Translations under genes and position numbers: made by a program | Source: CAZBUK01 sp964495085 | Lineage (GTDB): Bacteria; Bacteroidota; Ignavibacteria; T3Sed10-11 | Length of the DNA: 11,292 nucleotides | Reading direction: 5' to 3' | Assembly: GCA_964495085.1 (NCBI GenBank) | Contig: CAZBUK010000105.1 | Coordinates: 1 to 11,292, forward strand | Notes under the pieces: model-generated | Seen by the model: the letters and a program-made list of their open reading frames with translations, nothing else | What the model was told of the DNA's origin: nothing | The model's database searches: none | Shown: positions 7,518-11,292 of the stretch, piece by piece | How positions within the stretch are numbered: the stretch's first letter is position 1 | How the letters are laid out: every line of letters begins with the position of its first letter

Positions 7518-7811
7518 ATGACCACGCCGGAACATACGAGTCATAGCACGAAGTCGTATATAAAAATATGGATTTGGCTGCTGCTGATTACGCTTGCAGG
7601 ATTTATTATTTCACCGCTCCCTCTGCCTGGATGGATGCATACCCTGCTGATCGTCGTCGTCGCGCTGATGAAAGCAGGACTTATTGTTGCGTTCTTTATG
7701 CATCTTAAATTTGAAAGAATCGGACTGATTTACTCTATCCTTCTTCCGCTGATACTCCTGCTTGCTCTGGCAATAGCGCTGCTCTACGAGGGAACAACGT
7801 CCTTTCTCTGA
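7518..7811 (+). CDS. coxD: Cytochrome c oxidase subunit IV (prokaryotic COX4 type)
   Basis: Small membrane subunit of the oxidase, 97 residues from the chosen start, with three hydrophobic helices (about 17-34, 38-60, 68-90). The KAGLIVAFFMHLKFE segment is the hallmark of the prokaryotic subunit IV family (CtaF/CyoD-like). It directly follows the second subunit III gene, the standard order, and is translated from its own Shine-Dalgarno site. A start at 7494 would give 105 residues with TAATG coupling to the upstream gene; this cannot be ruled out. The role in this family is accessory, for assembly or stability. Confidence 0.9.
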   Translation: MTTPEHTSHSTKSYIKIWIWLLLITLAGFIISPLPLPGWMHTLLIVVVALMKAGLIVAFFMHLKFERIGLIYSILLPLILLLALAIALLYEGTTSFL

Positions 7812-7820
7812 GGAAACCGC

Positions 7821-8123
7821 ATGCATATGCCCATACGTTATGTAGGTAAAATCATCGTCATACTCCTTGTCGGATTTCTTTGTCTGGCTGTCGTCGAACG
7901 AACCGAAGCTCAATGCGCAATGTGTCAGGCATCGGTCAGTTCGTCTGCGGAGTCTGATGAGGTCGGCAGGGGATTAAACAGAGGAATACTCTATCTGCTT
8001 TCGATTCCGTACCTTTTGTTCATGGGCTTTGCCGTAACCATATACCGGTCAATACGCCGGAACCGTCATCTCCGCTTGAATGCTGATATCAAGCATGCCG
8101 GTTATAATCGATATTACAGCTAG
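7821..8123 (+). CDS. Small membrane protein with periplasmic CAMC motif, oxidase-cluster associated
   Basis: A 100-residue protein of unknown function. Residues 10-25 form a signal-like hydrophobic segment, probably cut or anchored near Ala30. Directly after comes Q-Cys32-A-M-Cys35-Q, then a Ser-rich stretch, a GRGLNRGILYLLSIPYLL membrane helix (about 54-74) and a basic tail. The helix orientation puts the CxxC next to the membrane outside the cytoplasm. I recall similar short proteins with CAMC and a GxNxGILYL helix near oxidase genes in Bacteroidota, but I know no assigned function. GAGG at 7810-7813 overlaps the coxD stop and supports the first ATG. A thiol or copper-binding role in CuA or CuB assembly is conceivable (inference only). 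Confidence 0.8.
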   Translation: MHMPIRYVGKIIVILLVGFLCLAVVERTEAQCAMCQASVSSSAESDEVGRGLNRGILYLLSIPYLLFMGFAVTIYRSIRRNRHLRLNADIKHAGYNRYYS

Positions 8124-8224
8124 GTGTCCCTACGATTGAAACCCCCGGATAATAATACAATTAACTTCATTTCCCATACTAACCTGATTATGTATCGATC
8201 GACGAACCTCATGAGAAATCATTC
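8124..8224. other. Intergenic region before ctaA, no assigned signal
   Basis: A 101-base AT-rich gap, the second longest in the window. It has TTGAAA (8136-8141) and TACAAT (8156-8161), but the 14-base spacing is too short for a standard sigma-70 promoter. No terminator hairpin with a T run is seen. A separate ctaA-ctaB promoter here is possible but not shown. Confidence 0.4.
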
Positions 8225-9166
8225 ATGACGGATATATGGCTTCATAGATTCGCGCTCTTCACATCCTTCTCTACGATGTTCCTCATATATTGGGGGGGAC
8301 TCGTGACGAGTACCGGATCCGGTCTTGCGGTACCCGATTGGCCGCTTTCATACGGTATGCTCATGCCTCCAATGGTAGGAGGAATATTTTACGAGCATGG
8401 GCACCGGATGATTGCGACATTCGTAGGATTGCTGACGATCATTCTGGCGATCTGGCTGCAAAGAAAAGAACCGCGGAAGTGGGTGCGAGTGTTAGGCTGG
8501 ACCGCTCTCGGAACGGTTGTCTTTCAGGGGATACTCGGCGGCATCACGGTCCTCTTCTTCCTTCCGACCGCTGTATCCGTATTCCATGCAATGCTCGCGC
8601 AGTCCTTCTTCACGCTCACTGCCGCCATCGCGTTGTTTACCTCGCCTCTCTGGAAAAGAACGACCAGGCATTCGCTCGAACCGTATGGCCAGTACTCTCT
8701 GCGTTCCGTCACTGTTGTTCTGACTCTCTCCGTATTAATTCAACTTTTTCTCGGTGCGGTAATGCGTCACATGGGAGCCGGTTTAGCTATCCCCGATTTT
8801 CCGCTTGCCTTCGGCCGCCTGATTCCTTCGTTTGAATCCGCGGAAATAGCCGTCCATTTTTTACATCGTGTCGGAGCAGTCATTGTTTCGGGTATGGTCA
8901 TCTGGTATTCTGTGAAAGTCCAAAAATATTACCGGAATGTGAGAATTCTCAGGTTTTCCGCTTATATTCTGCTGACATTAGTGACGATACAGGTCTTACT
9001 CGGCTCGTTCGTCATATGGACGGCCAAACCGGTTTCTCTCACTACCATGCACGTAGTTACCGGGGCTTTGATCCTCGCAACCTCTGGATTATCGACGCTC
9101 CTCGCGCATCGTATGGTCAGGCCGGTTACTGCCGGAATTAATTTAAGCATTGCTTCACACACATAA
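8225..9166 (+). CDS. ctaA: Haem A synthase (COX15/CtaA)
   Basis: Integral membrane enzyme that oxidises the C8 methyl of haem O to a formyl group, giving haem A for coxA. The 313 residues hold about eight helices in two similar halves: GSGLAVPDWPLSYG (31-44) in the first and GAGLAIPDFPLAFG (184-197) in the second, the known internal duplication of the family. The conserved haem-ligand histidines are present: His58/His60 in EHGHRM, His121, His211/His214 in HFLHRVG, and His276. Length matches the usual bacterial enzyme. There is no cysteine at all, unlike Bacillus subtilis CtaA, which carries an extracellular Cys pair. The gene follows a 101-base gap and precedes ctaB by 21 bases. The ribosome binding site is weak (GAGAA). 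Confidence 0.96.
   Translation: MTDIWLHRFALFTSFSTMFLIYWGGLVTSTGSGLAVPDWPLSYGMLMPPMVGGIFYEHGHRMIATFVGLLTIILAIWLQRKEPRKWVRVLGWTALGTVVFQGILGGITVLFFLPTAVSVFHAMLAQSFFTLTAAIALFTSPLWKRTTRHSLEPYGQYSLRSVTVVLTLSVLIQLFLGAVMRHMGAGLAIPDFPLAFGRLIPSFESAEIAVHFLHRVGAVIVSGMVIWYSVKVQKYYRNVRILRFSAYILLTLVTIQVLLGSFVIWTAKPVSLTTMHVVTGALILATSGLSTLLAHRMVRPVTAGINLSIASHT
8292..8298 (+). repeat. Seven-G homopolymer in ctaA
   Basis: G7 formed by TGG-GGG-GGA (Trp23-Gly-Gly) inside the first membrane helix. Third tract of the same kind in the window. Confidence 0.9.
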
Positions 9167-9187
9167 AACCATTTAAAAAGGAACAGC

Positions 9188-10072
9188 ATGCAGAGCGCAG
9201 CTCTCCGGTTCGAAAAAACGAGGCTGGCGGATTATTGGGATCTTACTAAACCAGGTATTACGTTTCTGGTCGTCGTCACCGCATTTACGGCGGCATATCT
9301 CGGATCCGGAGTATCGCTGAATATACTCCTCATCGCTCATTCGATAGTTGGTATCGCTCTAATCTCCGGCGGTGGCGGTGCATTGAACCATTATCTTGAG
9401 CGCGAGGCCGATGTTCATATGAACCGAACGAGGAACAGACCGATTCCCTCGGGAAGAATACAACCCGGCGAAGGACTGCTTTTCGGTATCGTTCTCGCCG
9501 CCGGCGGTATTCTCTATCTGGCAATCGCGGCGAATTTACTCTCTGCAATCATCGGAGCGCTTACCCTGTTATTCTATGTTGCCGTTTACACCCCACTGAA
9601 GGCTAGATCGCCTCATTCGACGCTCGTCGGTGCAGTACCCGGAGCGATGCCCCCGCTGATAGCATGGACGGCAGTAACCGGATCGATATCGATCGAAGCG
9701 CTGACTCTCTTTGCGATTGTATTCTTTTGGCAAATGCCCCACTTCCTCGGTATCGCATGGATGTACCGGAAAGATTATGAACGAGGCGGATTTCCGGTTC
9801 TGCCGGTCGTCGAGCCGGACGGCCGATCCACCATGCGGATGTCGATACTCTATTGCATCGCGTTGATCCCTATAAGCCTTCTTCCGACGATTTTAAATCT
9901 CTCTGGTTATCTTTATTTCTTCGGAGCGCTGCTCGGCGGAATTTGCTTTCTGTATTTTGCAGTAAGAACCGGCCGGGAAATCTCCAATCAAAACGCAAAA
10001 TACCTCGTCCTTGCCTCCGTCCTCTATCTCCCTCTGATCATGGGACTGATGGTTCTCGATGCAGTCAGATAA
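9188..10072 (+). CDS. ctaB: Protohaem IX farnesyltransferase / haem O synthase (COX10/CtaB)
   Basis: Membrane prenyltransferase of the UbiA superfamily that adds a farnesyl chain to haem B, giving haem O, the substrate of ctaA. The 294 residues match the family length. The first prenyl-diphosphate/Mg motif is Asn67-x3-Glu71-x3-Asp75, followed by the typical MNRTRNRPIPSGRI. A YTPLKARSPHST loop and the WQMPHFLGIAWMYRKDYERG loop (with Asp196) give the second conserved region, and GGFPVLP follows. An AAAAGG at 9176-9181 serves as ribosome binding site. The gene sits 21 bases after ctaA and five bases before the ABC ATPase, so the three are probably co-transcribed. Confidence 0.97.
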   Translation: MQSAALRFEKTRLADYWDLTKPGITFLVVVTAFTAAYLGSGVSLNILLIAHSIVGIALISGGGGALNHYLEREADVHMNRTRNRPIPSGRIQPGEGLLFGIVLAAGGILYLAIAANLLSAIIGALTLLFYVAVYTPLKARSPHSTLVGAVPGAMPPLIAWTAVTGSISIEALTLFAIVFFWQMPHFLGIAWMYRKDYERGGFPVLPVVEPDGRSTMRMSILYCIALIPISLLPTILNLSGYLYFFGALLGGICFLYFAVRTGREISNQNAKYLVLASVLYLPLIMGLMVLDAVR

Positions 10073-10077
10073 TTGCT

Positions 10078-11004
10078 ATGATCGCTGTAGAAAATGTAAC
10101 ATATACCTATCCTAAGAGCACCGAATCCGCGCTCCGGGAGGTTTCTTTCTCCGTCAGGCAGGGAAGCATATGCGCTTTCCTCGCTCCGAACGGGGGAGGG
10201 AAGACGACTCTGTTCAAACTTCTCGCCACCATGCTACCCCCCCAGCAAGGAAGCATCCTGATAGGAGGAGAAACAGTCTCCACTCAAGTGAAAACATTCA
10301 GAAAAAATCTGGGCGTTGTTTTTCAGTCCCCCGGTCTCGATGATCAGCTCACCGTAGAGGAAAATTTAAAACTGCATGCGCGGTTGTATGGAATGCCTCC
10401 CGCTGAGATACGTGCCGGGATCGGCTCATCGGCGGAACTATTCGGGCTGACCGGATATCTGAACAAGCGAGTGGAAGTTCTCTCAGGCGGCTATAAACGA
10501 AGAGTCGAGCTTGCCAAATCCGTTCTGCATAAACCCGCATTGCTGCTCCTGGATGAACCGAGCACCGGACTGGACATAGTATCCCGGAAAGATCTGTGGA
10601 ATTATCTATATGCATTAAGGGATAATCGATCGACAACTGTACTCGTTACCACTCACCTTATTGACGAAGCTGAACGTGCCGACCAGGTTGTCATACTCGA
10701 CCGGGGAAAACTCGTTCGCAGCGGATCTCCGGCGGAGCTCCTCGGGGAAATTCCCGGGGAGATAATGTCGGTCAGAACAACCGCACCGACGGAATTCATC
10801 GGCGATCTCAGGACTAAATGGAATATCGAGGGCGTTTATGTCGACGGCATCGTCAGATTCGAAATTCCGGCGGATAGGGGATTGCTTCAGACGATCATCT
10901 CGGAATATTTCGATAAAACCGAATCGACGACCGTGAGTAAACCCACTCTCGCCGATGTGTTTTACCGACTGACCGGTTCGGCATTCGATGAGGCAGACCG
11001 ATGA
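10078..11004 (+). CDS. ABC transporter ATP-binding protein (ABC-2 exporter type)
   Basis: Cytoplasmic ATPase of an ABC-2 exporter, 308 residues from ATG 10078. Walker A is A-P-N-G-G-G-K42-T-T, the Q-loop Gln83, the signature LSGGY (135-139), Walker B LLLLD159-E160, the D-loop STGLD and the switch His193, so it should hydrolyse ATP. After about residue 215 comes a C-terminal extension ending in PTLADVFYRLTG, typical of the CcmA/NatA/DrrA-like subfamily. The frame is open back to 9853, but that would overlap most of the last quarter of ctaB; 10078 gives a tight five-base gap instead. No Shine-Dalgarno site is seen, suggesting coupling to ctaB. The substrate is unknown; location beside haem A genes hints at oxidase assembly or metal/haem traffic (inference). 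Confidence 0.93.
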   Translation: MIAVENVTYTYPKSTESALREVSFSVRQGSICAFLAPNGGGKTTLFKLLATMLPPQQGSILIGGETVSTQVKTFRKNLGVVFQSPGLDDQLTVEENLKLHARLYGMPPAEIRAGIGSSAELFGLTGYLNKRVEVLSGGYKRRVELAKSVLHKPALLLLDEPSTGLDIVSRKDLWNYLYALRDNRSTTVLVTTHLIDEAERADQVVILDRGKLVRSGSPAELLGEIPGEIMSVRTTAPTEFIGDLRTKWNIEGVYVDGIVRFEIPADRGLLQTIISEYFDKTESTTVSKPTLADVFYRLTGSAFDEADR

Positions 11005-11292
11005 CGAGTCGTCGAATCATATCGAGATTGATCCCCCCTGTAGCACTGAGTCAGAGGGAGATCACCAGGTTTTTAAGGCAAAGAAGCCGTATCGTCGGCG
11101 TTCTGCTCACTCCCTTGCTGTTCTGGCTGGTGCTGGGCTTCGGATTCGGAGATTCGTTCAAAACAATTCAATCGGGCGTTGAGGTGTCGTACCTTGAATA
11201 TTTTTTCCCGGGGATTATTACTCTCGTCATCCTGTTTACGGCGGTGTTCTCCAATATTTCACTCATCGAGGACCGCAATGCGGGTTTTCTGC
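11001..11292 (+). CDS. ABC-2 type transporter permease (3' partial)
   Basis: Starts with ATG overlapping the ATPase stop (ATGA) and is open to the right edge; the first 97 codons are visible. Residues about 16-28 read LSQREITRFLRQR, an amphipathic entry helix, followed by a membrane helix containing TPLLFWLVLGFGFG, a short periplasmic loop, then YLEYFFPGIITLVILFTAVFS and SLIEDRNAGFL. The PG followed by a hydrophobic run and the IEDR-x-GFL turn are characteristic of ABC-2 permeases (DrrB/NodJ-like). It would form the membrane part of an exporter with the preceding ATPase. The rest lies beyond the window. Confidence 0.88.
   Translation, partial: MTSRRIISRLIPPVALSQREITRFLRQRSRIVGVLLTPLLFWLVLGFGFGDSFKTIQSGVEVSYLEYFFPGIITLVILFTAVFSNISLIEDRNAGFL

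Noticed and set aside
8136..8161. TTGAAA...TACAAT as a promoter for ctaA
   Set aside because: The boxes are good matches but only 14 bases apart, too close for a standard sigma-70 promoter. Noted in the intergenic entry only.
9853..10077. 75-codon upstream extension of the ABC ATPase
   Set aside because: It would overlap the end of ctaB by over 200 bases and adds no domain. The ATG at 10078 begins right at the usual first strand of an ABC ATPase.
10186..10212. Degenerate Walker A (Ala instead of the first Gly) in the ABC ATPase
   Set aside because: The P-loop consensus allows Ala or Gly at this position, and the Lys, Thr, Walker B, signature and switch His are intact.

Overview
The window holds one strand-uniform block of aerobic respiration genes, all on the + strand. 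There are eleven protein genes; the first is cut by the left edge and the last by the right edge. I see no rRNA, tRNA, CRISPR array, insertion sequence or phage gene. The largest gap between genes is about 130 bases. A Gram-negative bacterium is suggested by a lipoprotein with a clear lipobox, periplasmic c-type haems and an aa3-type oxidase. Paired subunit III genes, a small CxxC membrane protein and an ABC-2 exporter sitting with the haem A genes recall the FCB superphylum (Bacteroidota-like or uncultured relatives such as Marinimicrobia, Latescibacterota or Gemmatimonadota). That placement is an inference from gene order and general sequence feel. Several genes have good Shine-Dalgarno sites, which argues against a typical Bacteroidota member.

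Layout. Bases 1-2488: C-terminal part of a large periplasmic cytochrome with a long coiled coil, eight CxxCH haem sites and five cytochrome-c modules. Bases 2554-3327: a lipoprotein cupredoxin with an amicyanin-like copper site and a C-terminal carboxypeptidase-regulatory-like domain. Bases 3346-3386: a perfect 12-bp intrinsic terminator that closes this first unit. Bases 3461-7811: the oxidase genes coxB (CuA subunit II), coxA (A1-type subunit I), two different subunit III genes and subunit IV. Bases 7821-8123: a small membrane protein with a CAMC motif. Bases 8225-10072: ctaA and ctaB, which make haem A. Bases 10078-11292: an ABC ATPase and the start of its ABC-2 permease, overlapping by 4 bases.

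How they work together. ctaB converts haem B to haem O and ctaA converts haem O to haem A, which coxA needs. The oxidase takes electrons at CuA in subunit II, which has no fused cytochrome c domain, so it needs a separate donor. The two genes just upstream, a multihaem cytochrome and an anchored cupredoxin, are natural candidates for carrying electrons from a quinol-oxidising complex (probably encoded left of the window) to CuA. The ABC exporter and the CAMC protein are plausible assembly factors, but nothing in the sequence proves this.

The most unusual items are the coiled-coil octahaem cytochrome, the cupredoxin placed as a possible oxidase donor, the unequal subunit III pair, the CAMC protein, a dyad upstream of coxB, and seven-G tracts near the 5' ends of three genes.
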